Source: Paenibacillus elgii NBRC 100335
GTDB taxonomy: Bacteria; Bacillota; Bacilli; Paenibacillales; NBRC-103111
Assembly: GCF_004000865.1 (NCBI RefSeq)
Contig: NZ_BIMB01000003.1
Location: forward strand, 124,001 to 188,000
Length of the DNA stretch: 64,000 bases
Direction of reading: 5' to 3'
In this document: piece by piece, positions 17,417 to 26,413 of the stretch
How the letters are laid out: each line of letters begins with the position of its first letter
Position numbering within the stretch: position 1 is the stretch's first letter
Program-made: the position numbers and the translations under genes
The notes under the pieces: model-generated
Database searches by the model: none
What the model was told of the DNA's origin: nothing
What the model saw: the letters and a program-made list of their open reading frames with translations, nothing else

Positions 17417-18829
17417 TTACTTAACCGGCGTAATATTTACTGTTCTGCTTGGATTATCCCACTTTACGCTGGCTCCCATGACTTTCGAAATAAAGCTTAA
17501 CGGAACAAAGGTGCGTTCCCCGCTTTTTTCAACCGGACCATCGAGTTGGATCTGTTGATCGCCTGCCAATGCGGTTTTACCTCCTACGTTAACTGAATTG
17601 ATTTTGCCGTTGTAGTTGATTTGAGTGGTTTGAAGATCATTGTTCCATTCCACGGTTGCACCCAAAGCCTCTGAAACGAAACGTACAGAAACATAAATGA
17701 TGTCGGCTTTGGATTTATAATAAGGAGACTCTTCACTTTGAATCGGATTGCCTTTAACATTGACCTTGACATTATAATAAGTATCATCTTTATCGCTTAT
17801 AGTATCGAGAATCATACCGGCCTTCACATCCACCCGAGAAACGGAGAGATCGCGATTAAGGACATAAGCAAAGTTTCCATCCTTGCTGAAGCTGATCGCT
17901 TGCCGGGGCTCTGAAAATCCTTTAATGGTCCCGATGATGCTGTTGTCGGAGGTGCTGATTATATTAATGGTATTATCCAACTTGTTGCTGGCAAAAAGGA
18001 CCTTTCCATCAGGAGAAAGGGATGCGCCGTAAGGATCGCGCCCAACCTTTACCTCGCCAATGATTTTGCCTTGCGAGATGTCCACGATGGCAATACTATT
18101 ACGCCCGCTGTTTGCCGCATACATGGTAGAGCCATCGGCGGATATTGAAATCGCTCGAATCATCGAGAATCCGGAGATCTCATGGACGATGGCATTGGTT
18201 TTGACATCCACAACCGATACCTTGTCTCCCTTGAAGTTAGTAACAAACACAGAACGACCGTCGGGAGATACTTTTATCCCTTGACGAGGTTGGGAGAATC
18301 CCGGAATGACAGCGGTCGTCTTATGCTGCCCGAGATCTACAACCGTTACTGTACTTTTGGCTTGATTGTTGACATACATGGTATTTCCGTCCGCGGTGAC
18401 AGCAGTTCCAAATGCGCCTTGACCTACTGCAACTTCATCCTTCAATGCCAGGTCTTCCGTGTTGTAAAATCGCAGGGTGCCCAGTGTGCTATCCGAAACG
18501 ACAAACTGCGAACCGCCGTTAATGAAAATAATGTTTCTTGGTGTGACAAAGCCGCTGATTTCCTTACGCAAAGTTCCTTTGGCAAGATCATAGACTCGAA
18601 TCCATGGCTGACGACTATCCGAGACAACCGCAGTTTGCTCGTCGGGACTTACGGCCAACGAGTTATTGGTAATCTCGCCGTCAAAGGGGTGGATTGCCGC
18701 AGCGGTGTTGTTTCCCGCAGCCGGGATCGAAGCCGGATTGTGATCAGCAGCAAAAATGATCGCCGGTTGAATAGCGGAAAGTACCATTCCGGCAAAAAGT
18801 ACAGGTTTTATCATTTTGTTTACCATCAT
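17417..18829 (-). CDS. Secreted YVTN beta-propeller protein with copper-amine-oxidase N-domain
   Basis: This protein of 470 residues has a signal peptide (about residues 1-28, ending near FAAD). About six repeats of the YVTN/cytochrome-D1-like type follow (for example TMYVNNQ, SVFVTNF, TMYAANS, VLFASNK), each a propeller blade. The C-terminal 110 residues form a copper-amine-oxidase N-terminal-like domain (VSVRFVSEALGATVEWNN and VPLSFISKVMGASVKWD), which Paenibacillus and Clostridia use on cell-surface proteins and which has no oxidase activity. It is probably an extracellular or wall-bound adhesion or scaffold protein. It is divergent from the response regulator at 18972. A GAGAGG site precedes the ATG pair at 18829/18826. 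Confidence 0.8.
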   Translation of the reverse strand: MMVNKMIKPVLFAGMVLSAIQPAIIFAADHNPASIPAAGNNTAAAIHPFDGEITNNSLAVSPDEQTAVVSDSRQPWIRVYDLAKGTLRKEISGFVTPRNIIFINGGSQFVVSDSTLGTLRFYNTEDLALKDEVAVGQGAFGTAVTADGNTMYVNNQAKSTVTVVDLGQHKTTAVIPGFSQPRQGIKVSPDGRSVFVTNFKGDKVSVVDVKTNAIVHEISGFSMIRAISISADGSTMYAANSGRNSIAIVDISQGKIIGEVKVGRDPYGASLSPDGKVLFASNKLDNTINIISTSDNSIIGTIKGFSEPRQAISFSKDGNFAYVLNRDLSVSRVDVKAGMILDTISDKDDTYYNVKVNVKGNPIQSEESPYYKSKADIIYVSVRFVSEALGATVEWNNDLQTTQINYNGKINSVNVGGKTALAGDQQIQLDGPVEKSGERTFVPLSFISKVMGASVKWDNPSRTVNITPVK

Positions 18830-18971
18830 TCACTCATCGCCTCTCTGAAAAAGTTTTTAGCCAACGTAAGACGGGGCTCTTGACCAATGTAACGGAGAAT
18901 TGTAAAGATCATATAAAGAACACGAAAGCATCATGTATGATAAAATGATAGCCGTGGAGGTGAACGTTCCG

Positions 18972-19682
18972 ATGGACAAGCTGCAGCTTGAAGGTCCTAT
19001 TCTGATTGCGGACGATGATGCTTCGCTGGTCTCGTTTTTGCAGGAATACTTTGGGGCACTGAACTGCCGAGTGCTTGCCGCGAGCGACGGGCAGCGAGCT
19101 GTTGAACTGGTGAAAACTGAGGCTCCATCTTTCATCATTCTGGATATTATGATGCCTTTCATGGACGGCACTACGGCATGCTGGGAAATACGCAAAATCA
19201 GCAGCGCGCCTATAGTCATGCTTACGGCCAAAATCGAGGAAGAGGACAAAATCCGGGGCTTCGAACGCGGAGCCGACGATTACTTGTGCAAACCGTTCAG
19301 CCCGAGAGAACTCGTCGCCCGGATGCAGGCAATTCTACGCCGGATGCGTACGTCGGAGCAGAAAGCTTCGGGGCTCATTTTGAACAATAACGCGAATTTG
19401 TCATACGATTCCGAAAGCCATCGGTTTTATTGGAAGAAAGCGCCCCTGCAATTCACGTACCAGGAAGCGCAAATCGTCATCACCTTGCTCAAAATGCAAG
19501 GAAAAGTCTGTACCCGCGAGCATTTGCTGAACGTGCTGTATCCGCTGGGCGATAAAGATGTTGTCGACCGCATCGTGGATGTGCATATCGGCAATATCCG
19601 GCAAAAGATCCGTGATACCGATCCCGGATTCGATCTCATTGAAACCGTCCGGAGCATCGGCTACCGGTTAAAGGAAGGGTAA
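18972..19682 (+). CDS. OmpR/PhoB-family response regulator
   Basis: The N-terminal receiver domain has the acidic pair in ADDDAS, the phospho-acceptor Asp58 in IILDIMMPFMDG, and Thr/Lys positions in MLTAK and KPFSPREL. The C-terminal winged helix contains the expected VDVHIGNIRQKI segment. An upstream in-frame ATG exists at 18933, but GGAGG at 18956-18960 favours 18972, which gives 236 residues. It is followed after 3 bases by its kinase. The target genes are not evident; the divergent propeller gene is one candidate. Confidence 0.88.
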   Translation: MDKLQLEGPILIADDDASLVSFLQEYFGALNCRVLAASDGQRAVELVKTEAPSFIILDIMMPFMDGTTACWEIRKISSAPIVMLTAKIEEEDKIRGFERGADDYLCKPFSPRELVARMQAILRRMRTSEQKASGLILNNNANLSYDSESHRFYWKKAPLQFTYQEAQIVITLLKMQGKVCTREHLLNVLYPLGDKDVVDRIVDVHIGNIRQKIRDTDPGFDLIETVRSIGYRLKEG

Positions 19683-19685
19683 ACG

Positions 19686-20756
19686 GTGAAAATCAAACTC
19701 ATTTACAAGCTCCTGGCGCTTAACGCGCTAGTCTTAATTTTGCTGGCAGCCGGAATCAGCATCGGATTTAGTCAGTACACGCTTCAACTGATAGAAGAAA
19801 ACCGCTTGATGGTGTACCAAAATTTCCTCATGTTCCGATCGGCTACGGAGCGTTATTTTCTATATACCAGTCTAGTCATCGTTCCCTTCTCCATTGGGAT
19901 TAACTGGCTGTTCACCCGTTCGATCGTCCGCCCCTTGTCCGGGATGCGGAAGCTGACTGAGCGAGTCGCGAGCGGGGATTATACCGTGCGGGCAGAGATT
20001 CGATCGAACGACGAAATCGGCGATTTGGCTCGTTCATTCAACCAAATGGGCAAACAGCTCGAGAGGATCGAACAGCTCCGGCGAAGCCTTGTGGCGGACG
20101 TAGCCCACGAGCTCAGAAATCCGCTATCCACGGTACGCGGCTATATGGAAGCGATGAAAGACGGCGTCCTCTCCGCAAAGCCCGAAACGCTTGATAAATG
20201 TTACCACGAGGTGGAGCGGCTCGTTTTTCTGGTGGAGGACATTCACCGTCTGGCTGTGGCGGAGAGCGATTTGAAAGCGGCCATTCCCTCAAATCCGGTC
20301 GATCTCCGGTCCGTTGCCCAAGAAGCCGCTTCAAGGTATATGCCGAAATGGGAGGAAAAAGCAATTGTTTTTCAAGAGGATGTACCGTCGGCCCCGGTCT
20401 GCGTCATGATCGACAAAGTTCACGCCGTACGCGTATTTGAGAATCTGTTCGACAACGCGATGCGCTATACGCCGAATGGTCATTCGGTTCGTTTATCGAT
20501 GCAAGCGAACGCTAAAATGCTCCGCGTGGAGGTTACGAATACTGGAGCGGAGATTGCTCCCGAGCATCTGCCGCTTTTGTTCGAACGATTTTACCGGGTT
20601 GATCCTTCACGCTCGCGCGCGTACGGTGGTGCGGGCATTGGGCTTACGATCGTGCGCGACATCGTGGAACGGGCAGGCGGACGCGTTTGGGCAACGAGCG
20701 GGAATGGTTCCGTGACGATACATGCGGAACTGCCGCTCGGACAAACTCCCGGATAA
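19686..20756 (+). CDS. Sensor histidine kinase (HAMP, HisKA, HATPase)
   Basis: This is a membrane kinase of 356 residues that begins with GTG. It has two transmembrane segments (about 8-28 and 58-78) with only a very short extracellular loop, so it may sense the membrane itself or a partner protein. A HAMP linker follows, then the phospho-acceptor His141 in VAHELRNPL and the ATP-binding N, G1 and G2 boxes (FDNAMRYTP, and GAGIGLTIVRDI). It is translationally paired with the preceding response regulator. Confidence 0.88.
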   Translation: MKIKLIYKLLALNALVLILLAAGISIGFSQYTLQLIEENRLMVYQNFLMFRSATERYFLYTSLVIVPFSIGINWLFTRSIVRPLSGMRKLTERVASGDYTVRAEIRSNDEIGDLARSFNQMGKQLERIEQLRRSLVADVAHELRNPLSTVRGYMEAMKDGVLSAKPETLDKCYHEVERLVFLVEDIHRLAVAESDLKAAIPSNPVDLRSVAQEAASRYMPKWEEKAIVFQEDVPSAPVCVMIDKVHAVRVFENLFDNAMRYTPNGHSVRLSMQANAKMLRVEVTNTGAEIAPEHLPLLFERFYRVDPSRSRAYGGAGIGLTIVRDIVERAGGRVWATSGNGSVTIHAELPLGQTPG

Positions 20757-21203
20757 ACGGCAGCTCGTGAAAGGCTGCTTGTCGACAGCGAACTCATTCG
20801 TCAATATCCCCAGAACGTGAAAATCCCGTTTCATCAAGGGGGGCACTCTTATAAGAAATCAGGAATCGCCCGTTATCACAAAAAGTCGACGGCTCCGTTG
20901 GCATCTACAAAGGGGGGATTGTTGCGATCCCAAAATCCTCAAATCCCCAAAGAATATTAAGGTGATGAAGCTTTTTATAAAATAATCTGACTCCTGGTAC
21001 CTCAGGTTTTAATGAAGAAGAATGGGGGTAAGCGAGTAATAAAGAAAAAGGTCCGAGGACAAAAACATAGCGAGACTAGAACTTATAGCAAAATAAAATG
21101 ATATTGTTGTATAGTTAAAGAAGCGGCGATCCGAAGGGTTTCTGTATATGGAGTCCTCAAAGATATCGCAAGCCAAGACTGATACAAGGAGAGCCGGCTC
21201 GTA
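20757..21203. other. Intergenic, no gene found
   Basis: About 450 bases separate the OmpR-type pair from the sugar lipoprotein. I found no coding frame with a ribosome site and no convincing hairpin with a T-run. A promoter for the next operon should lie here, but no clear -35/-10 pair stands out. Confidence 0.3.
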
Positions 21204-22733
21204 ATGCGGCAATTGCAGTTGCAAATGAATAGATGGCTAAACAGGAAACACATTTTCCTTGGCCCGTCACTTCTTCTCATGCTTACCATACTATCCGCTT
21301 GCGGTCGTTCAGACGCGGAGTCGGTTAGCGGCGCAAGCCCAAGATTGCCGGATAAGAGCCTGGCTGCAGAATATTCAGAGCCTGTTAAGCATGACGAAAA
21401 GGAGAATAGGACAGTACAGGTTTTCGGCGTAGAGCTTAAAGATTTGGACGGCGGGGGCACACTGAAGAAGCAGTATGCAGGGCAAGTGCTCCAGGTTGGC
21501 ACGAAGGTTGAGGAGCTGCGCAATGGGCTGGAAGCCGCCATTCCATATTTTGAAGAGTTCTCCGGGGCCAAAGTGGTTCTGACAGCACTGCCCGATGAAA
21601 CCTTCATTGACGAAATGGAAAAGGATTTGTCCCAGCAGCATCGATTCGATGTCGTACTGGTTCCGGGAGCTTTCGCACACAGTTATGCTCAGAGCGGTTA
21701 TTTAAAAGAGCTGTCCCCGTTCATCCAAGATAAGTCAGTCGTCAGTCCGAATTTGGATTTGGACGATTTCATCCCAAGTTTGCTGGATCATTACGGCTAT
21801 TACAAAGGCAAACTGTATGCGCTTCCATTTAAGCCGGATGCACAGATCTTATTTTACCGTAAAGATTTGTTCGAAGATATCCGTAACCGTGAGCTGTTTC
21901 AGAACCAAACCGGGAAGCCGTTGAAGGTGCCGGACACGATCGACGAGCTTTATGAGACGGCCCGTTTCTTCACCCGGGCATATAATCCTCAATCGCCGGT
22001 TCTCTATGGCTTTAACATGATGGGGAAAGCCGATTGGTCGCGCTGGACGTTCACCAACCGACTTGGGGCATACGGCGGCAAGGATGTGGATAAGGATTTC
22101 AAGCCGGGATTCCATAATGATGCAGGCGTTCAGGCAATGAAGACTTACGTTGAGCTGGAAAAATACGTCCCTCCCGATTACACCGATTACGGCTGGATAG
22201 AAGCGAACCGTCGGTTCATTGAAGGGGATGTGGCCATGATGGAGCAGTGGCCGGGCTTAAGCAAGGCGGCTGAGGCAGCCGGTTCCCGGGTGCAGGGGAA
22301 GATTGGTTACGCTGTCGTTCCCGGTGCAGGAGGCGTTAAATCGCCGACCATGGGGGCATGGACGATGGCGGTTGCGAATAACCCGCTCCGCCAGGAGAGC
22401 TCTGAACTGGCATATAAATTTGCCGAATACGTAACCGGTAAAGATGTGGAACTGTTGAAGATCTCCTCAGGAAACGATCCGACACGCAGCTCGAATTACC
22501 GCAGGCCGCAGGTGACTTCAGCTAATCCCATATATCCGGTGTTAGCCGAATCGTTATCGAGAGTAAAGGTATCGGCTGACCCCGACGTCCCGTTCGTGAT
22601 TTCCAAGCTGAATACAGTGCAGGAGGCCGCCGTGCAATCGGTTATCCGGCATAAGGCCAGTCCGGAGCAAGCCGTTGAGCAAATGGCAGAGCAATTTGAA
22701 CAAGTCGTCCGTGAAGCCGGGTTATATGAATAG
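21204..22733 (+). CDS. Extracellular solute-binding lipoprotein (family 1), probable sensor partner
   Basis: This is a lipoprotein of 509 residues with a lipobox (ILSAC) after an N-terminal hydrophobic stretch, then a family 1 solute-binding fold (ALPFKPDAQILFYRKDLFED is typical, with MMEQWPG near the C half). It is unusual in sitting directly ahead of a YesM-like kinase and YesN-like regulator and not next to the permeases. In Paenibacillus and Streptococcus such an arrangement often means that the binding protein presents the sugar to the kinase. GGAGAG lies about 10 bases before the ATG. The kinase gene starts about 20 bases downstream. Confidence 0.85.
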   Translation: MRQLQLQMNRWLNRKHIFLGPSLLLMLTILSACGRSDAESVSGASPRLPDKSLAAEYSEPVKHDEKENRTVQVFGVELKDLDGGGTLKKQYAGQVLQVGTKVEELRNGLEAAIPYFEEFSGAKVVLTALPDETFIDEMEKDLSQQHRFDVVLVPGAFAHSYAQSGYLKELSPFIQDKSVVSPNLDLDDFIPSLLDHYGYYKGKLYALPFKPDAQILFYRKDLFEDIRNRELFQNQTGKPLKVPDTIDELYETARFFTRAYNPQSPVLYGFNMMGKADWSRWTFTNRLGAYGGKDVDKDFKPGFHNDAGVQAMKTYVELEKYVPPDYTDYGWIEANRRFIEGDVAMMEQWPGLSKAAEAAGSRVQGKIGYAVVPGAGGVKSPTMGAWTMAVANNPLRQESSELAYKFAEYVTGKDVELLKISSGNDPTRSSNYRRPQVTSANPIYPVLAESLSRVKVSADPDVPFVISKLNTVQEAAVQSVIRHKASPEQAVEQMAEQFEQVVREAGLYE

Positions 22734-22752
22734 GCGAAGGAGGAGCTCTGAA

Positions 22753-24636
22753 GTGAAGCGGCTGCGGCTCGTTTGGGAACAATTCATGTCCGCCCAAGAA
22801 GCATTTTATCGAAAATTTCAAATCAAGCATCGGCTGCTGAGCTCGTTCCTGCTCGTTTCTGTGGTTCCTCTCGTCATCGTAGCCTTATTCTCCTTTTGGT
22901 ATTCCTATGCCGACGCCAAGGAGAAGGTCGGCTACTACTCGGTGCAGCTTACGAAACAAATGCAGATGAACGCGGAACAGCTGCTGGCCGATTACGATCA
23001 AATAGCCAATACGATTATGAAATCAGACGTCATTCAAAATGAGTTCAAAAACGTCGGCTCTGCAAGCGAGCTGGAGCGCTTTGCCGTAGACGATAAGCTG
23101 GATCGGCTTCTATCGTCTCATATGGTCAGCAAATATGACATTGATGGCATCACCGTTATGCACATCGATGGCCGGTATCGGATGTTCGTCGGAAACCGGA
23201 TGGTACCGGGCCGATACCAATCGACGCAGGTATTTTCCAAGACGTTGAACGAGGCTGGGAAGCCGCTATGGCTGGCTCCGCATGATAATGAAGTCGCCGG
23301 GGTGTTCCGGACCTCGGAGAAGGTCATTACGTATTCCACCCTGCTGAAGGACCGGTGGAGCGGCCATGATCTGGGTATCATTGCCATTGCGATCAAGCCG
23401 CAGGCGCTCGCGAGACTGTTTGAGGAACAAGAGTTTCTTGAGAACGGCGATGCTTTTATCTTTGATGACAGCGGCACCTATATCTATAACCGCAATGAGC
23501 AACTGCTGGGCGGCAGGGCGGAGGATGATAAGCTTCGGGAAATGATTTTTCGTTCTTCATCAGGCGAGACCGGTTCGGAAGGAACCCGTAGTTTTTTTGA
23601 TTATGAAAGCGGCGGCAGCAAGTTTCTTGTGTCGTATACCAAGCTGAATTCGAACCGTTGGGCGATTGTCAGCATGGTTCCCTATGCCGTGCTTATGAAG
23701 AAAACCAACCTGATTTTACAATTTACCATAGCGATTCTTATCGTCTTTTTACTATTCGCAGTGTATATTGCTCTGACCGTTTCTTCGAGCATTTCGAACG
23801 CAATCCACGGGCTTATGGGGTCTTTCCGGCAGGTGGAAAAGGGCGACTTCCATATCCGCGTGGACAGCTCGGGCAAAGACGAGGTCATGAAGCTCGGCGC
23901 GATGTTCAAGCGGATGGTCGATCGGCTGAATCATCTGATCCATGAGTTGTACCGTACGAAGCTGATGAATAAAGAAGTCCAGATCCAGGCCTTGAAGGCG
24001 CAGATCAATCCCCATTTCTTATACAATACACTTGAAACCATCAACAGTATCGCCAGAATGAAACAAATTCAGGAAATCAGCCAAATGACCCGTGCCCTAT
24101 CCTCGATGTTCCGCTATAGTATCAAGGGTGATCAAGACTTTGTCACGCTTCGGGCCGAGCTGGAGAATATTGAAAATTATATGAGCATTCTGAAGGTGCG
24201 GTTCGGCTCCAAAATCAGCTTGGAGCTGAGCATACCCGACCGCTTGTACGAGGCCAAGCTGCTTAAGTTCATCCTGCAGCCGATTGTGGAGAACGCCATT
24301 CGGCACGGTATTGAAATGAAGAAGGGAAGCGGGACGGTGCATATCAAAGCATGGGAAGCGTATGAACTGCTCTTTTTGCGAATCGATGATGATGGTTTAG
24401 GGATGACGGAAGAAAAGCTTCGGGAACTGAAAAATCGGATGAAGCAGGAGCTCGAAATATACGATTACGGCGGGAAAGGAATTGGTCTTTGGAATGTCGT
24501 GGACCGGCTCCGGCTGTATTACCGGGAGCGTCACCGTTTTGAAATAAATAGCAGACCGGGAGAAGGAACGACGGTCATGCTTGCCGTTCCACTCCATCCT
24601 GAAGCCCCGCAAGCCTTATTTACACCGACTGCTTAG
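22753..24636 (+). CDS. YesM-type sensor histidine kinase
   Basis: The open frame runs upstream to 22675 inside the preceding gene. The AAGGAGG at 22737-22743 selects GTG at 22753, giving 627 residues. The order is: membrane helix near 40-60, extracellular dCACHE-like sensor of about 230 residues, second helix near 310-330, HAMP, His_kinase domain with His421 in INPHFLYNT, then HATPase (NAIRHG and GKGIGLWNVVDRL). It phosphorylates the AraC-type regulator encoded next and probably controls the downstream glycan genes. Confidence 0.88.
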   Translation: MKRLRLVWEQFMSAQEAFYRKFQIKHRLLSSFLLVSVVPLVIVALFSFWYSYADAKEKVGYYSVQLTKQMQMNAEQLLADYDQIANTIMKSDVIQNEFKNVGSASELERFAVDDKLDRLLSSHMVSKYDIDGITVMHIDGRYRMFVGNRMVPGRYQSTQVFSKTLNEAGKPLWLAPHDNEVAGVFRTSEKVITYSTLLKDRWSGHDLGIIAIAIKPQALARLFEEQEFLENGDAFIFDDSGTYIYNRNEQLLGGRAEDDKLREMIFRSSSGETGSEGTRSFFDYESGGSKFLVSYTKLNSNRWAIVSMVPYAVLMKKTNLILQFTIAILIVFLLFAVYIALTVSSSISNAIHGLMGSFRQVEKGDFHIRVDSSGKDEVMKLGAMFKRMVDRLNHLIHELYRTKLMNKEVQIQALKAQINPHFLYNTLETINSIARMKQIQEISQMTRALSSMFRYSIKGDQDFVTLRAELENIENYMSILKVRFGSKISLELSIPDRLYEAKLLKFILQPIVENAIRHGIEMKKGSGTVHIKAWEAYELLFLRIDDDGLGMTEEKLRELKNRMKQELEIYDYGGKGIGLWNVVDRLRLYYRERHRFEINSRPGEGTTVMLAVPLHPEAPQALFTPTA

Positions 24637-24646
24637 GAGGGTAAGC

Positions 24647-26251
24647 ATGTACAAAGTACTGCTCGTTGAGGATGAGCATTATATAAGAGCCGGCCTGCGC
24701 ACCGCCCTGGACTGGGAAGCTTACGGTCTCACCATTGCCGGTGAGGCGGAAGACGGAGACGAAGGATTACAAGCTGCGCTTGCGCTCAAGCCTCATATCA
24801 TTTTTACCGACGTGCGCATGCCTGGGATGGACGGCCTTCAAATGGCCGAGCGCATCTTGCAAGAGCTGCCTGAGACTAAAATTGTCCTTGTCAGCGGTTA
24901 TGACGATTATGCTTATACACGCCAAGCCCTGCTGCTTGGATTATGCGACTATTTGATTAAGCCCATTCACGAGGAGGAGATCGCTTCCATAGCTGTCAAG
25001 CTTGTCGCTGAGCACCAGGAAGAAGAAGAGCGTAAGCGTCTGGAAATCGAGCAGCGCTATACGCTGCACCGCAGCCGCAAGCTTCTGTTCACCGGGCTTC
25101 TTAACGAATTTGTCCTCGGGAACGACGATATATTGCATGCGCGGAAGTTTGAGGAACTGGCGCCCTGGTTTAGCTACGCGGCGTACCAAGCGGCCGTCCT
25201 GAGGGTGGAGAATTATACTCAGGCCAAAAGAGACCATTACGCCGGAGATGAGGAGTCTGTCTGGTTCACGATCGACAATATCGGCTCTGAAATTATGTGT
25301 AAAGATACGCTGCTGTTCCGTAAACTGGACATGCCAAGCGAGTTTATACTCATTCGAGGCTATGAACGTGAGGATGAAGGGACGCATCCGGAACAGTTCA
25401 ACCGTCAGTGCAAAGAACTCGTGAAAGTCATCGGCGGCTTCCGCAAAATGGTCGTAAACGTGGGTTTGGGCGGTGTAGTCACAGCTACAGCACAGATTAG
25501 CCAGTCATTCCATAGAGCGCTCTTGGCGCTGCACCAGCTGGACTTGCGTGACGGCTTCAAGGTGGAGGCGTATCGAACTGATACGCTGCGCGCTGAGCCG
25601 GCTTGTGCAAAGCCGTTCGTCGAGCGGCTCAAACTGGATCTTGCACAGCTCCACACGGCACGCGTCGAAGATTCGATCCGCGGCCTGTTCCGCACGCTTC
25701 GCGCCGAGCGAACTGTGCCCCGCGGCGAGTTGTACCGGCTTCTTGCAAGCCTGCTTCGGATGACGGAACAGTCGCTGGCCGCGAATCGGCCGGAGGCCGG
25801 GCAGCGACTTTCGCAGTATGAGGATATGAGTACGCTGATCCGGCTGGAATCGCTTGATGAGATGGAGTCGCGGCTGCTCGGAACGATGCTGTACCACATC
25901 GATATGGCTAAGAAGTTCAGCATTACAGGACCTAAAGAGGCCATACGGATGCTTAAGGAGTACGTTACCGCCAACATTACCTCCGAAGAGCTGACCCTAG
26001 GTGACTTGGCCAAAAAGTATTATATGAGTCCTTATCAAATTTGCCGTCTGTTTAAATCAGAATACAAGGAAAATCTCCAACGGTATATTATCCGCTTACG
26101 TATGGAGAAAGCCAAGGAATTACTGAAAACAAGTCAGCTTACCGTAAAGGAGATTGCCGGCTTGTCAGGGTATTCCGATGTCAAATACTTTTTTCGTATG
26201 TTCAAAAAACAAACGGGCTGTACGCCGGCGGAGTTTAGAACGAACCACTGA
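24647..26251 (+). CDS. YesN-type response regulator with AraC DNA-binding domain
   Basis: The receiver domain at the N-terminus has Asp55 in FTDVRMPGMDG and the Lys in YLIKPIHEEE. A middle region of about 270 residues follows. The C-terminal 100 residues are a double helix-turn-helix AraC domain (KYYMSPYQICRLFK, then the signature IAGLSGYSDVKYFFRMFKK). The frame opens earlier, at 24581, but GGAGG at 24636-24640 selects the ATG at 24647. It probably activates the CUT1/glycosidase operon starting at 26414. A terminator follows the gene. Confidence 0.9.
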   Translation: MYKVLLVEDEHYIRAGLRTALDWEAYGLTIAGEAEDGDEGLQAALALKPHIIFTDVRMPGMDGLQMAERILQELPETKIVLVSGYDDYAYTRQALLLGLCDYLIKPIHEEEIASIAVKLVAEHQEEEERKRLEIEQRYTLHRSRKLLFTGLLNEFVLGNDDILHARKFEELAPWFSYAAYQAAVLRVENYTQAKRDHYAGDEESVWFTIDNIGSEIMCKDTLLFRKLDMPSEFILIRGYEREDEGTHPEQFNRQCKELVKVIGGFRKMVVNVGLGGVVTATAQISQSFHRALLALHQLDLRDGFKVEAYRTDTLRAEPACAKPFVERLKLDLAQLHTARVEDSIRGLFRTLRAERTVPRGELYRLLASLLRMTEQSLAANRPEAGQRLSQYEDMSTLIRLESLDEMESRLLGTMLYHIDMAKKFSITGPKEAIRMLKEYVTANITSEELTLGDLAKKYYMSPYQICRLFKSEYKENLQRYIIRLRMEKAKELLKTSQLTVKEIAGLSGYSDVKYFFRMFKKQTGCTPAEFRTNH

Positions 26252-26271
26252 TGAATTTACGATATGAACGA

Positions 26272-26303
26272 AAACCTCTCGATCCTATTCGGGCGGTTTT
26301 TTT
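26272..26303 (+). terminator. Rho-independent terminator after yesN-like gene
   Basis: AAACC at 26272-26276 pairs with GGTTT at 26295-26299, with an inner CTCGA/TCGGG stem. The T-run at 26297-26303 completes it. It separates the regulatory genes from the transport and hydrolase operon. Confidence 0.7.
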
Positions 26304-26413
26304 GTGCAAGAAAGTCCACCCTGATATGCAAGGTTATCCCATTATGTGACCCGATTGAAGGTGCTAGACTGAAGTTGAGATGGAAATACAGCAACTTTGA
26401 GGGGGAACTGTAG

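Noticed and set aside
18182-18883. Plus-strand open frame of 233 codons opposite the YVTN protein
   Set aside because: The minus-strand protein has clear repeats, signal peptide and domain; the plus frame has none and no ribosome site.
25405-26013. Minus-strand frame of 202 codons inside the YesN-like gene
   Set aside because: Very Ser/Arg-rich composition typical of an antisense shadow; the plus-strand gene is certain.
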